A DNA stretch of 64,000 bases from Numida meleagris. Lineage: Eukaryota > Chordata > Aves > Galliformes > Numididae. Below, in pieces: positions 1 through 64,000 of this stretch. The stretch lies in contig NC_034415.1 of the NCBI RefSeq assembly GCF_002078875.1, positions 15,235,778 through 15,299,777 on the forward strand, read 5' to 3'. The first letter of the stretch is position 1. Each line of letters opens with the position of its first letter. A program made the translations under genes and the position numbers. The notes below the pieces were generated by a model, which saw only the letters and a program-made list of their open reading frames with translations, did not search any database and was not told where the DNA came from.

Positions 1-50736
<50,736 letters not shown>

Positions 50737-50769
50737 TGCGCTGGGGTTTGAAGTCCGCACCTGGACGCT

Positions 50770-50784
50770 GCCGCCGCCGCCGCC
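50770..50784 (-). repeat. (GGC)5 repeat in the PKN2 5' leader
   Basis: Five GCC units on the plus strand, GGC on the transcript, 34-48 nt before the start codon. If transcription starts further upstream this makes a GC-rich leader; if the upstream ATG at 50907 were used it would encode a short glycine run. Confidence 0.8.
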
Positions 50785-51092
50785 GGGGAGGGGAGCGAGG
50801 GAGGCGGGTCCGGGGCCGGGACTAAGGGCGCATCGGGGGCGGGGGGAGCGCTCGGCGCTGAGGCAGGGGGACGCGGGAGGGGCCGTCGCCGCACCCCTAC
50901 CGCTCATGGGGGTCGCGCCGGGCGCTGGGCCGCGGTGCGGTGCGGTGCCGCCGTGCGCTCCCCCGCCCTGTTGCGGCGCTCGGCCCTGGCAGCGCTCGGC
51001 CGCCGCGGCTGCTGCTCCTGCGGCCGCCGCGGACGTCGCACCATTTGGCTGTCACCCTGTCGCAAAAGCGGCGCTGCTTTGCGGCACCCGGA

Positions 51093-51101
51093 GCACGTGA
51101 C
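51093..51101. promoter_or_regulatory. E-box (CACGTG) in the PKN2 CpG island
   Basis: GCACGTGAC lies about 360 bp upstream of the start codon. It reads GTCACGTGC on the gene strand and matches the palindromic E-box bound by USF and MITF/TFE-type bHLH-zip factors. A single match in a CpG island is weak evidence of function. Confidence 0.35.
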
Positions 51102-54100
51102 AGTGGGGGGGGCAGTGCGGGGCTGGAGGGTGCCGCCCGCCGCCCTGGAACCTCTGCTCCCTTGCGGGCAGAGCGGCGCGCGGGCAGAGCTGTGGGCGGG
51201 ACGGGCGCGAGCGGCACGCTCCCCTCAGCAGCGCTGCACGCTGCAGCGCTTCCCTCAGCCCCCGGATTCTCGCCGCCTCCCTCCTGCGTTTCGCCCCGCT
51301 GTCGATCTCCGGTTCCCGGAGTCCCGTCGTTTCCTTCGGCGATGGTTCGGGGAGGGGAGCGCGTGGCAGCCCCCTGCTGCTGAGGGTCGCTGGGGCTCGG
51401 CCCCGCCGGTGCTGAGGCAGCTGAAACTCCCCAGCCGTTTGCAGCCGGCCCGGGCCCGGCTGCCTCGCGGCCGCAGGGAGAACAGCCACCCGCCGCCCTG
51501 GGACCCGGAGACGCGGGCCGGCAGGCTGTGGTGAGCGGGGGCAGCGAATGCGGTTCTCCGAAGCGTAAAAGGGCCGAGCGACAGCGTGCGGGTGCCGGGT
51601 GAGTTCTGGGGCCGGCGCTGCCCGGTTAGTCCCCAGAGACGGCTCTGAGAGCTTCAAAGGCAGCGCCTGTGAGGAAATGGTGCCTCTTCCCTCGGCGGCA
51701 CGCGGCACCCGCTTTGACTCTCGGTTTCCTGCCTGAGTCTTGTTCCACCTGTACATAAGCACTGACTTTCTGCTGCCTGCTCCTTACCCACACGTGTATT
51801 CTCATTCCACTCTTGTTTCAGATGTTACACTGGGCTAATTGAGCTCATGCAAAACGGTGCGTGGAAGTAATTAAAACTGTTTTTGCATATGTCGTTCCTG
51901 CCAGGCTCGTACAAGTTGAGATTAGGTACATCTTCATGCAAGCATTAGTGCTTGCTCTGTTCATTTAAGTGCATCCCTGTGTGGCTACAGGCCCGTCGTA
52001 GTCTGTTTGCTGTAGAACTGCCGGTTAAATTATGGAGGGGACTTTGTGGGGGGAAAAAAGGAATGGAAGAAGTAAAAAAGAAGTAAACATTAAATTACTA
52101 CAAGCAAATTCAAAACATTTTGTGTTCTTACGCTTCCACTAAGCACCAAAGTCAACAACCTGAAGTGCTGTCTATCATGTAGTACAGGAGAAGCCTATGG
52201 ATGTCTTCATGAGTTAATTTCACGTAAAAGCAATATTAAGATATTTCTACACTGACAGTGCACATCTGTACACAAGAGAGATTTTTTCCCCTATGTTGAT
52301 ATAGTTCATAAGCTCGCACATGTACAAGTTTGTATATACACTTAGTTCACTGGAAGCTGATGGCTTTAATTTCTGTTTTGTGTGGCCAGGCAATTGTAGG
52401 CTGTGATGAAAAGTGGAAAGTAGAGACGAGAAAAACTTTACCTGCCAGGTGTCTAACAGTCACTGTTTTACAAAGAATATTGAAAACACTCATAAATCTG
52501 GAGTAACGGTTTTAATTCAAGGTCACACTGGTACATGACAGCAAGCAGTGAGGAAAACATCAGGTATCACAGATGAAGAGACACCATCCCAGGTTAAATT
52601 GTAAATTGTCTCAGGAGCAAGGTTAGCACTTGAATGAAATTGTTGAGGTGTGTGCCTGCTGTGGTGAATGGAAATTCCTCACATGCAGTTTGGGCTCTCG
52701 AGTGATTTTTACTTACTGTGCAGTTTTAATCTACAGAAGGAATTCTAACTTGGAAGGTCATGTAGGTCATGTTTCAGACTGTTGGCATCATGTGAACATC
52801 TTTATGTAATCAAGAGCCTCAAGGCACATCACTCGTATCTTATGTATAAAGAATTTCAGAAATTGTTCATACAGCACAATTGTGAGAAAGGCTATGTGAG
52901 AGCTTATTCTTCTGTTATTTGCTGTAACTCATATGAAGTGGTCTTAAGTTGGAAGGCAGAAGTCAGAAAGCATTGTGAGGTTTTGGGTGCATTGTGAAAC
53001 AAGGTGGGGGAGGGAAGGAAAGACAATTATACAATAATTTATCTTTTAGAGCATGCTAGAGTGATGTCAAACTTTAACATTTATTTCAACCATTTTTGAG
53101 AACAGATGTTTAAGGATAGATACAAGTAATCAGAAGTTACTGAATTACTGTACCTTAATGACTTCATGTACTTGTCATCATATATGTGGTCCCTTACTGC
53201 TGCTCATCAACTAGCCTGCTGCTGTTGCAGAGGAGGAGGAGTCTATGTGTGTGCTTTGCAAGGTGTGGTCAGAGGGAAACGGAGTACCGCAAAGAAAACT
53301 TGTAGCTGTATGAGCAGGTGTCAAGAGAGCTAGCTGAACTCTGAGACTGTCTAAAACAGGTAGCTGATTTAGTTCATGCTCTAGACTGCCCATTGAGTGA
53401 AGGCTGGACATATTGCTATCCCTGTCAAGACAGGGCCTATAAGCTTTTTTGTATTTCCAATGTTATTTATACAACTTGGAAGGACAAGGTCCTGAATTCT
53501 TTGATAGAAATGTATTGGTACATGAATTGAAAAAGGATCAGAATCTCTGATAATTAAATCATTCTTTCTGCAGATTCTGGAAAACACAAGGCAGTGCTGG
53601 ACAACTGTAGCTCTACATTTAAGTACTCTGACAGTGAATTACTGAGCAAGAGAGAACATTCCAAGTGAGTCTCAAAATAGAAAGCAGCTAAGTACGTAAG
53701 TCCATGAATTTAGCATTATATGGAATCCCAAGTTCAGCCCTTGCCTTAAAATATCTGAATGCGTTTTCTTCAGCACTTATTCTGTTGGATCATCTCTTCA
53801 GTTATCATGCTGGAAAAGCAAAATGAACAAAAGGGATGGCAGTACCACTGGCTAAGTTACCTTTGACTATTTCTTTTCTTTACATTGTTTTATTAAAACC
53901 TTTGTCCCAAAGAGCTGGAAGAGTAACTTGCTGTGAATTCCAATGTTTTATGTATTACAAAGCATACCTTATGAATCCTTGGGCATATTACAGAACTCAT
54001 TAGCAAAATGTCAAAGATACTGTAAGCAAAATTTTTTAGATTAGGTCTAACTAGTCCTTTATATCATCTAAGGAAGATCTTGATTTCACTGAGTGATGCA

Positions 54101-54485
54101 TATAGAAATTAGGATAGAGGGTATGTGAAGAACAGCAGACATGTATAATCATTATATTATTATACTTATTGGCATCAAGACGCTACTAGGAAAAAAAAAG
54201 AGTTTTTCTTTAAGCTTTTGGTTAATCTTGCTTGTGTAAATTCGTGATGTATTCTAGAGGGACAACAGTGTATAAACATGATTGGTGTGGATGACATGAA
54301 ACTCTTGGAGATGAGATCCACCTGTTAGTAGGCGAGCGAGAGTACAGGGGTTTTAGCCCAGTCCCAAAATTTTTAGTCACAGAATAAGATCTAGAAATTA
54401 ATGAGCTTTTTGATAGGGGAAAGATTAATTAAGTTTGCAAGCAATGTTGATACCTGTTAAAGAAAATACTTTTCCCTCTCTTCCT

Positions 54486-54550
54486 CTCCCTCTCTTCACC
54501 TGTAAAGTGGAAATGCTACTATTCACAGTACAAGTCTAATTTATGTGAGC
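54486..54550 (+). mobile_element. Possible MIR 3' fragment upstream of PKN2
   Basis: CTCTCTTCACCTGTAAAGTG then GAAATGCTACTATTCACAG resembles the MIR core/tail motif (CTCATCTGTAAAATGGGAATAA-like). Short and diverged, so tentative. Confidence 0.3.
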
Positions 54551-55859
54551 ATTTTCTCTAAATTCTTTTGCTTAGGAATAAAGGTAAGTGTATAAAAAAC
54601 TGTAGTCCTGGTTTTAGCTCTTACATTTTTTTTTCAATTATCTTTTCAGTAATGTTGGCATTTGTTATCCCTGACTTGTAGACATAGAAACATTACTCTT
54701 GTATTTCCGTAGTTCTTATTCTAAGTTGGATCCTCTGAAAACTCCATGAAATCCTGGAGATACCAGGCACAGGAAAAATGAGATGAACATATATACATCT
54801 TTATCATTTTGTATTTTTTTTTATTTTTACTTTTCACCTTCCTATTTTGCTTCTCAGGTAACTGTGGAGATAGAAGAATGCTTTTCTTCAAAGAGCTTCC
54901 AGTAATAATTCTTGCAATAAATTTAGAAGGAAGTGTGTTGAGGTTGGATTAAAAAAAGAACTTAATATCATAATCTTTTAGACCGGGCCTTGCTGATTAT
55001 TACTAAAGAAAATGCTAAATCGGGGAAAAATATCAAAGGCGTGGGTAATTTTAATGTGTTTAGCTTGACAGTGTTGCTTCCTTTATTGAAAACTCACTTC
55101 TTCCGCAGTATTTCTTAGAAGTTAATCTGAGTGGGTAATTTCTCAAAGAGAATTGCATGTTAAAAAAAATCTAATAAAGAAAACAATAAAACACACATAT
55201 AAAAACACACAAATAAACAAAGAAAACCCAGCCTCCTGAGGGAGAGCATGAGAGCTCTGAGGCTGTTGCAGATGTGCCGCTGACAGTGAAGAGGACAAGA
55301 TGACAATATTTCCGAAGGTGAAAACTAAAGTGACTGTGTATGTTTATTTAGCTCTTCTGGTGCCTGCCTGCAAATTTTGTGTATTCCTAAACTATGAATT
55401 TAATACTCTTTTAATTACGTAGCTAATCTTAAAATTTTGGGGTGAACTACTGTGACATAATCATAGATCTGCTACCAGTTGTGGTGCACTTTATAGTTAG
55501 AAATTGCCTTCTGGATTTACATACCTATTACCCAGGGCTAGACGTAGGCATATTATCACCCAGCAATGTAGACAGATGCCTTGAGGAGTGGAGTGCAACA
55601 AATATTATCTGTTTTATTAATTCTGGACCCTGGGAAGACTTGCAGTGAGTGAGAAAAGAGTGCTAGAGGGGAAGGAGAATAATTCCTGTTCTTTTCTACT
55701 CTTACAAGGAGAAACTCTGACTTTCGACAGTTAACGTCTGTGAAAAGAAAGTGTCCTACCTGTGCAGAACCAGCTGTAAGATCAGACCCTATTTCTTTAA
55801 AGGAGATCAGCTTGGATTATTTGAAGTAATAACAAAGTGCTATATGTCTTTACATTAAG

Positions 55860-55950
55860 GCTATGATCCTACAAGTAGATCAACATGGTGGATCTTTACA
55901 CCTATGCTAAGTCCCAGTGATTCTAATTAAACTTGACGGTAGGATCAAGC
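55860..55950. mobile_element. Small palindromic (MITE-like) element candidate
   Basis: GCTATGATCCTAC at 55860-55872 is mirrored by GTAGGATCAAGC at 55939-55950, with a 66-bp centre holding CTATGCTAAGTCCCAGTGAT. The ends and the centre resemble an old palindromic repeat of amniote genomes with ends like TGATCCTGCAA. No coding capacity; assignment from memory of the motif only. Confidence 0.4.
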
Positions 55951-58900
55951 TTAACATACTCCATGCTGTTTCTGCAGTGAGCACAGATGGGCTTCTGTGT
56001 TTTTATGTGCACTCATTGAAGTGAGTTGGGCCTGGTGCAGCATTCGTAACATTAAGGCTTTATTTTCTGTGAGTGCAGTTAAGAGATCGGTACAAGCAAG
56101 GTAACTATTACCTGTGCATAGTTCCTGGCCTTATTTGCTTTCTTACTGTCAATAGCAAGCACGTTAATATAAAATATATCTGATCTAAAATATCCTAGTT
56201 CATCAGAAAAGTGAGGCAAGATTCTGTGATTCTGTGAAGATGCATTCAAGTGTGGCTCATGTTTTGCTGTTATGAAGAAGACTGACTTTCTGAAGAAATG
56301 TTGGTGATTATAACCTAAAGTTTTTATGAGGAGACATTAGAATACTGAGGCTTTGGTGGTGATTGAAGCATTTTCTCCTGTGGCTTTTGAGTGTGCAACT
56401 TTCCGTGACTATGGAAAATCTAATTATCTAATTACTTTGCAAATACAAAAATAAAACAACAACCAAGTACAAAAGCAATAGCAAATTTAAACGAACAGAA
56501 ACACCACGAAGTTTGAGAGTTGCAGTGTATCCGAAATCACAGTCTATGTTTGGAGGAAAGGGAAATGTAGTGCAAGGAATGAGTCAGACATGGGAATCCC
56601 CAGAAAATTCTCCACTGAGTAGAGCATCTGTGCTTGAAAAGGACACCTCTGCTTTTGAGGTGGGATTTGACCTATCTTTGAAAGGTCTGTTATTGCTAGC
56701 AGTGCTAGCCTCTGCAAATTTGCTAGCAGCTCCCATCAGGGTACGCAAAAGGCAGAAGGTTGTCTCCGTTCTCCACTGCATGATGGTACTGACAGACCGG
56801 TTTCATCATGAATTATGGAAGATGATGTGTGGACTTGTGAATTTTTGGTTGTCCTCAGCCAAGTTTAGTTTGCTGTTCTGAAATCTGCAGCAGCAGGAAC
56901 TGAAAAGAGGTACTGTTATGGTGCCATGTGTGGTGATAGAGTGTCCATACATCAAAACTTTCTATAATTCTGTTTGTGGACACTATAAACAACTATGCCA
57001 AATGATCCTGAAACAAATTTCATCAGACACTCAGACTTAGATGGTAATGATTTTTGGTCATGATTAACTTGATGGCTGTTTTTTCTATCTCTCCTCAGAG
57101 AGAATTATCTGCATGTGTAACTCTGTCAGGGACTGAAGTCCTAAGTAGTTATTAACTTGTACTTAGTATGCAATGAGTCTGAATTAAAAGGGTAAATCTA
57201 TCTTCATCTAATGAACACTTAAAACAAGAGTGACCAGGCAGGTTTATAGCTGGCTGTAATTGTGTTTTCCATGCTCATCAAATAAAAGATGCCTTTCATT
57301 CTTGTATGTCCACAGTCCTTGCTCTACTTCAACTGGCATCCCCAAGAGAGAGAGCTTAAAAGTTTTCAGAAAAAAGAACAAATGTGTCGAACAGCATCAA
57401 GGGAAAGGTGCATTTGGAAAAAACTTTTGTGCTCATACCAAATATGCTGCTGATTCCCTCCAACTCTGCTCCCTCTTCTCTATTCTCCCCCTGCCTCCTC
57501 CCGGTCTTTTATTCTCTTGCTATTGCAAACAAATGCACTCTCTTGTAATATAGTGTAGAATCAGATTGTTTGATTCACATTCTTGTGCTTTTGAACTCAA
57601 TGATTCAGAGAAGCTGTTAGTGTGTTCTATACGTACCCTTAGTAAGTTGTTGTTCAAGCATCAGTAGGAAGAAGGAGCATTATTATTTTAAATTTTGTTT
57701 TCCTTTTTGAATAGAATAGAAATAATAGAGGTTGGACAGGGAAATTAATTGCACATTCTGTATGGAATATCTTTTTAACACATCTTTGGAGTTAAAACAT
57801 TTTCTGTTGTGTGGAAAAGTTTGTATGTATGTGATGCCTGAAAATACCCACAGTGCAGAAAGGCTTAGGTGAGATTTTTATGCTGTAGACTAGTTGCAAA
57901 GTTAATTGTTGAGTTGTTCGTGACTGAGAAGTTAAATGGTTAGGTATCTGAAAGAGCAATAACAATTATGTTCTTTTGCTTTCCATAATTTAATTAGGCA
58001 CATAGATGCTAGCGATTTTTTAATAGCATAATTCATTTTCCTATAAACCTTAATGTTACAATTTAGCCTGTTTATACATTATAGAAAAAATACTAGATAT
58101 CTGAAGGACTAAGCTGAATTCATTTGCTTTAAGTGGCTTCAAGGTATCTTGAAATATATTCACTGAAATCCCACACAGTCAGTATGGCCTCTGATTTGAA
58201 CCATTGTAATTGCATAAGAAAATATATCAATAGAAATACAAAATGCTTTCAAATTGCTTTGCTGCCTAGCAGGTACTTTGCAGTCAGTGAACTTGTTTCT
58301 TCTTTGAAAGAAATATGAAGCTAGAAGCTACTGAAGAGCGTGTGGAAAAATATTTTTGTGTTTTGGTCTGTTTTCTGTATCTATGCTGCCAAGGAGCAGT
58401 CAGCCAGAGGCAAACTCTGAGGTGATGGTGATGGAAGAGAAGGCTGAAGTATACTAGGCTGGTATCTGAAATGTGATAACCTGAATTTTCTTTACATTCA
58501 TTGGCCTCCTTGCTTGCTGCTATGTTGACTTGTTAGCTTTAATAAAGGCAGCTTTTACGCAAGTGTTAGAAAAGTCTTTAACGAGTGGAATACCTTATTC
58601 AGTGTGCTCTCATTCTTTCCTGATTGACTTGCTCCTTGATTTTTGTGTCTGTTCCTCTTTTTCTTTTCCCCCACTTAGTGGAAATAGTACAGTGATGGAA
58701 CAAAGCATGAAAATGAAGTATAATAATCTAGAAATAAAATAATAAGGCTTGCCTTCCTTTTGTCCTATATTTTCTTCTCATCCCAACATCCATCTAGGAA
58801 GCCAATCTTCAGCTACAGTGTCCTTAAAACCTATTTGATTGAGGTAGGAGAATTTAGCTTCATTTGAGCTAAGATTAATGTAGTCACAATAATGATGGAA

Positions 58901-61900
58901 GTGATGGGGACATATCAGTTATGTCCTAAGTATCTTTGGAACCATGACAGACTACTGTATGTCAGAGAAGTATAAAACTACCTTAAGAGTTGCATAAGCA
59001 ATGTGCTGTTTATTCTTTTACTAATCATGAAAGATATTAGCAACAATTATTAAAAGATAGCAACTTGTGTAGACATTAGAAGAATGCATTTTCACCATGG
59101 ATCTAAACACAACAGCATGTCCAGTGGCTATTTACACCAGCCATGCGTGTAGAAGTTGGTTTAACATCAGAAAAGTGCAATAATAGGCAGGGTAGTAACG
59201 TTACAGTAAAGCTGTATACTGTGTTATGAGACATGCAGAGTTTAGATACAGCAGACAGTACAAGTTGGTTTTGTAACATTCAAATTATCAATACATGCTT
59301 TGAAAATGTGAATATTTATTAAGTATAATCAACAGAAATCATTTGAAACAAAAAGGTAAAGCAGAGGTCAGGTGGGGGTTGCCATTCACGGGCTGCCCTT
59401 AACTGTTTATTGCTTCCCCTTTTCCCAGCAAATCCTGTATTTAAGAAGGATTGTAAGGCCTGTGTAATCACTGAGGATTTATTTCCTTTGCTGCCTCAGA
59501 ATTGTGTTCAGCAGCAATGCTGCTGTTTCTTCTTTTTTTTTTTTTTTAATGTACATGACACTTCTAAAAAAGTACAGATGAATGTTACCAGGAAGTATTT
59601 TGGATAGCAACAAGTATAAATTATTATTTGATATTTGAAATGTAGATGGACTTATGTTCAAATTCTGGCCTTGTGCTGACAAAAGGCACAGTAGTTCTGC
59701 AGAATCTTAGATGCAGCTGATGTAAATTGGAATTCTGGCTAATGAGGTCAAGAGTCTTTTTTTTTTTTTTCAATGTGCTGGCACAAAATCTTCTTAATTT
59801 TCAGTTCTGTTTTAAAATACAGAGGAAGTCAAAATGTTTAATAGGGTGAAGGCTAAATCACCACTTCCTTCACTCTCTGTAGTAAACAGAGAGCATAAGT
59901 ACTTCAATAAAACTGCTTGATATTTTTTAATGCTTAATATTCCTGGAAATTACGTGGTGTAGATTGATAGATAAATGAAATTAATATTTGAACTAAAGTG
60001 CTTGAGAATTTCAGTTTACCTCATTCTGTTACCACTCTTTGTTTTAATGCAGGTAAAATACTGAAACGTGTTTATTCATAAACAGTTTTCTAACTTGCAT
60101 AATCTGCAAGGACACAGTATTTCTAAGTGTCTCTAGTACAAAAAGGAAAAAAAATAAATTTGCTAATCGCAAAGTTGTTATAAATGAAAAATGGAATTTG
60201 AAGAATATTTTCTGTATCAAGGGAAATTTTAATATTAAATTGCTCCATCTAGTGGCAAACTTCTGAAGCTGATAGTTTTCCTTCAGTGATTATGATCCCT
60301 TAGTGGTTATTATTCCTTTTAAGGATTTAAGGTGAAATTATGCTACTTTCACCTTGGAAGTTCTTTGCCAAGGGAACTCCGTGTGTGACAAGATACAAGC
60401 CTTGATTTTTCTTCTCCAGTGAGTTCTGAGGAATTTCACTGTTTACTTCAATGGAAGCAAGCATAATGTGCCCAGGTGTCAGAACTGCATTTGAGTAGCT
60501 GGTTTGAGTTATTCTTGGGGCTGGGAGGGCATAGGGAGGGGGTGGATTGCATTAGTAATTAATACAACAAAGATGAAGTCTCTGATTCCTTGGCAAATAA
60601 TTAAAATACACAGTGAATCATAGCACTGAGTACAGTGTACTGAGATGCATCTTGCATTGTAAAATGAGATAAGTTTCTGTTGCAGGATGTTTCAGTCAAA
60701 TCCTAACTGGCTTTGATATTGCATTTTTCATGATAATAGTGAACTAATCAAATGACTTGTTAATGTTGATATAATTTGTCAGCAATTGGAATTCTTATGC
60801 CAGTCAAAGAGAAAGCCCCTATGTTTCTTAGTCATAGGAAAATGGGGAGAGAATTCAAAAGAAAAATGTCCAAGGAAAGGCTCTCTGCCTTCTTCTTTTG
60901 CAAGCCCTGAAAAGACACATTCAGGCAGAACAGAAGGGAGCTCTTGAGGAGGCTTGTGTATTTATTTCCCCCTGCCCACTGCTGTGATCTCTTATGCAGC
61001 TGGCTTTAAAGAGAACTCATGGACATACGAATGCAAGATCATAGAACAATGAATCAGTTTGAGGGTAGTTGCATAGTATTGTTTTTCTCTGTCTGAATGG
61101 AGCACAAAACTGTGCACCCAGCAGCTCAAGTCCTGCTGAGAAGTAAAAATATTTAAAAATGAAAAGGAAGAAAATGGAAAAGTCTGTGCTTGAGAATGTA
61201 ATGGATGCATTGAACTTGCTGGCACCCCATCCTTTACTTTTCTCATTCATTTTTCAGTTTTGGTTAATCTGCCACATAAATAATGTATACACCTTTAATT
61301 TCCTGGTAGATTAATTCTCACTTCTCAGTCCAAGTCTGAATACTCCTTTTAGATTAAGCAACTGTTCTCAACACTAGAAGAGTTACAATTTATTCCAAGA
61401 CTGTTCTGTTATTCAAGTGAATAATGGAACATAAACTTTGTAGTGCACTTTCCCAGACTTCCTCTCCCCAATTAGTTTGCTCACTTAAAATTGCAGATCA
61501 CTGTTCCTATCTTCCTTTCCCAGGCAAATGAACCCATTAAATATCACAATTGCATAACTTCCCTAGACGCTACCTAAAGTTTCCTTGCAACATTCATTTT
61601 AGCTTCAGCTGTATACTTTTGGTTGAACTTGCAGTCTTTGAAATATAAGGCAACGCATCTTGATAATAGTGCATGAGCAAGTAATTAATGTTGCTATGAA
61701 TTGGAATGACACTTTTTATCTTTTGCAGTTCTTACATAGCTGAGGTCTTCCTGGGCAATTAAGTCAATTAGGTGTATCCGTCTCTCCCTGTTTCTAGAGG
61801 CTGAGGGAATCAGGGGTACTCTTTCTGAACTGTAATTCTTGAAGGTAGGCTGTATCAGAGTTGCTGAAACAGGCTTCCTTCCCTGGTACTTGCATCTTCA

Positions 61901-64000
61901 GTAGTACTGACAGAAAACTGAAGAATAAGCCTTGGCCTTTGCTCCTCCTGTTGAGCTGGGGAAACAGACATAGCGGTGATTCTGCTGGTTTTCAAGGGTC
62001 AGGGGAAGGGATTATTATCAAAAATGCAATTGTGAGGAAAAAGAGTGTGCTGATTGAATCCTTAAATTGTTTGAAATACTTTGAAGTCAACAAACCAAAG
62101 GCAGTTTAGTTTGGAGTGTTGATTTTTATCCAGTTTGTCTCTTGGAATTGTTTGATCTCTTTCCATTAACCTTACTGGAATTTGATGTTGACTATTTTAG
62201 GTATGTATCCTGTCCACTGAAAATAATGTGACATACAGAATTGCATGTTTTTAGTGTCCTTGATCAAATTTTCATTGGTGAGTGAGACTAACTAAGAAGA
62301 ATTCATCTTATCTTCCAGGTAGCTGGAAACATGTTAGTACCTGTTGAACTTTTGAGAAGTGGGTTGGTTCTTGCCCTGATTGCTTTGCTAATAAATCTGT
62401 ATTTATTTTGAAACTTTTTCGTAATACTGCCTAGTGATTATTCCGTTGTGCCAACGTAACATTTTAAAATGGGTATATATTATTCATCTTGATTCGGTTG
62501 TCAAGTTTTTGTTTCTGTGTGCTATAAACCTAGATCTTATATTCTCAGAAGAGTATTGTTAGGCAATGTTAGACAGTAGTAGTAAATGGCTTATACTTCA
62601 GCTAACCAATGTCAAAGTTTTCTCATTTACTATGACACGCATTTCTTGATAGGGCAAAAGCTTATCTGTTTTTTGTCACACCTGTTGTATGGTCGTGTAT
62701 CGTCTCGGAGGTGGTCAAAGATAACCTAGCTCTTTTTTCTGTTGTTAGGACCTCAGCTCAGAGGAACATTTAAAAATTATTTAGATATTCAAATTCTAAA
62801 GTGTATACTGTAGTACTGAACACTCCAAGGTTTTGAGATTGCTTTATCTTAAAACAGCAGAAAGTTCCTCTGAATGAATGAATGAGAAACATATATGGAG
62901 TTTTTGTACTGTTTCTTCTTTCCTGACTGTTTCAACTCACTAAAGCAGAAAGAATAAATTTCCAAATTAGCTCCAGAGATACTGGAAAGCACTCAATGAA
63001 GAATTTCGCTAATTTAAAATATTGAACTGGCCTTTTTGGCCACTCTTTCTCCCCATAGACTGGGGAATACAAGCTTTCTTGCTCCTGGTTTAGGCACACT
63101 TAGTGTCAGTGGTGACTGAATAGGTAGAGATAAAAAGATAAGGAGGTAGTTGAGTTTAAATGCTCATTTCTTCTTCTTTATAATGATTGAGATTTCAGAA
63201 ATGTTGCCAATTACTAGAAATTGTAACTACAGTTTTGGCATTAATATGAATTAAATTTTGCAAATTAATTGAATTGTATATAATGACTTTCTCACAAAGG
63301 TTCTGATTCGGCTGGTTTGAGTTGGGTGGAAGTCCTATTGAAATCCTCATAAAAACTCTAGGATCAGCATTTAGTCTTTGCCTAAGCTCAGTAGTTGTTT
63401 TCTTTAATGTGACTTTTTAGAGCACTCTAACAAGCAAGGAATGAACAGCTTAACTTATCAAGATTTATAGTCAATAACTTCTGTAGTCTCATGAAGAAGA
63501 TTCCTGGTGTGCAAATAGCAAGGCTAAAGTGATTGTACGTGAAGTAAACAAAAACTTCAGCTTGTTTTTCATCCTGAATACCAGCTGAACAATGCTTAGA
63601 TAACTCCACCTCATGGAAACCCTTTCATAATCTTGAACCCATACCTAGTTTTGTCAAATCCACAGCCAGATAGAATTTAAAATAAGTTTTACTTGAACTT
63701 CTGTAACCATGATTTCACATTTGTGAAATTTGTGTATGTTCTACTCTTTTTTTTTTTAGTAAATTCTTATATATAGGTTTCAGTGCTTGACCAGTTCAAA
63801 TAGAAAAGTAAATATCTATTTGTTTAGGAAATGTCTTCTGAGCCATTACATCTGCAGACAAAGGGAGTTCATTTCAAATTGATAACTGTACTGTATCTGA
63901 AATAGATGTATCTGAAATTGCTTGGTCCAGTCACTTTTTTTCCTTTCTCATCAGTCTGAAAAATCAAATGAAGCATCTCTGAAGATCCCTGATTGATGTT

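Larger units (their letters stand above)
51701..64000. other. Upstream intergenic region, no gene recognised
   Basis: AT-rich, with short open frames only (longest 122 codons, 56513-56881, no recognisable domain). Candidate repeat remnants at 54486-54550 and 55860-55950. A divergent non-coding transcript from the PKN2 island could cross it, but I see no exon I could defend. Confidence 0.7.

Noticed and set aside
56220..56240. ATTCTGTGATTCTGTGA, similar to the CR1 3' terminal repeat
   Set aside because: Only two 8-bp units with no recognisable CR1 body upstream; could be chance.
56513..56881. 122-codon open frame upstream of PKN2
   Set aside because: No recognisable domain or homologue, no splice or promoter support; its short Leu/Ala-rich run looks like chance.
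57705..57745. AATAGAATAGAAATAATAGAGGTTGGACAG-like stretch resembling a CR1 end
   Set aside because: Too short and diverged, without the conserved GGACC and GATCAT motifs that follow in real copies.

Overview
The window is vertebrate nuclear DNA, almost certainly from a galliform bird (chicken or a close relative). The evidence is a truncated CR1 retroposon with the typical chicken 3' end (15473-15730), an internally deleted mariner of the galluhop type (24947-25340), old MIR-type SINEs, and a compact intron-exon structure. No bacterial, viral or plasmid genes were recognised.

One protein-coding gene fills the left four fifths: PKN2 (protein kinase N2, also PRK2), on the minus strand. The start codon is at 50736-50734 in a CpG island, and the gene runs leftwards out of the window. 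I placed 20 coding exons by splice site, reading phase and similarity to the family. Exons 1-19 sum to exactly 2565 nt (855 codons), with every junction in phase. They encode three HR1 coiled-coil repeats that bind Rho/Rac (exons 2-6), a C2-like domain (exons 6-9), a linker with a proline-rich segment (exons 10-13) and most of the AGC-type Ser/Thr kinase domain (exons 14-20). The last roughly 94 residues (end of the kinase C-lobe and the AGC tail) were not found and should lie left of base 1.

Exon 20 (1160-1268) is 109 nt where 108 are expected. One extra base in a short T/C run shifts the frame and creates an early stop. The other 19 exons are intact, so a homopolymer error in the assembly is the simplest explanation, but a real allele is not excluded.

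Layout: 1-1159, part of intron 20; 1160-15120, exons 20 to 4, densely spaced; 15121-28591, introns 3 and 2 with exons 3 and 2; 28592-50688, a 22-kb first intron; 50689-50736, exon 1; about 50110-51700, CpG-island promoter; 51700-64000, upstream intergenic DNA with no recognisable gene.

The most useful second looks are the exon 20 frameshift, a GC-AG intron after exon 12 with an in-frame GT donor 9 nt downstream, an in-frame upstream ATG that would add 57 residues, and the two caspase-3 sites of PKN2, both conserved and both at exon junctions. I did not find an undescribed biological system.
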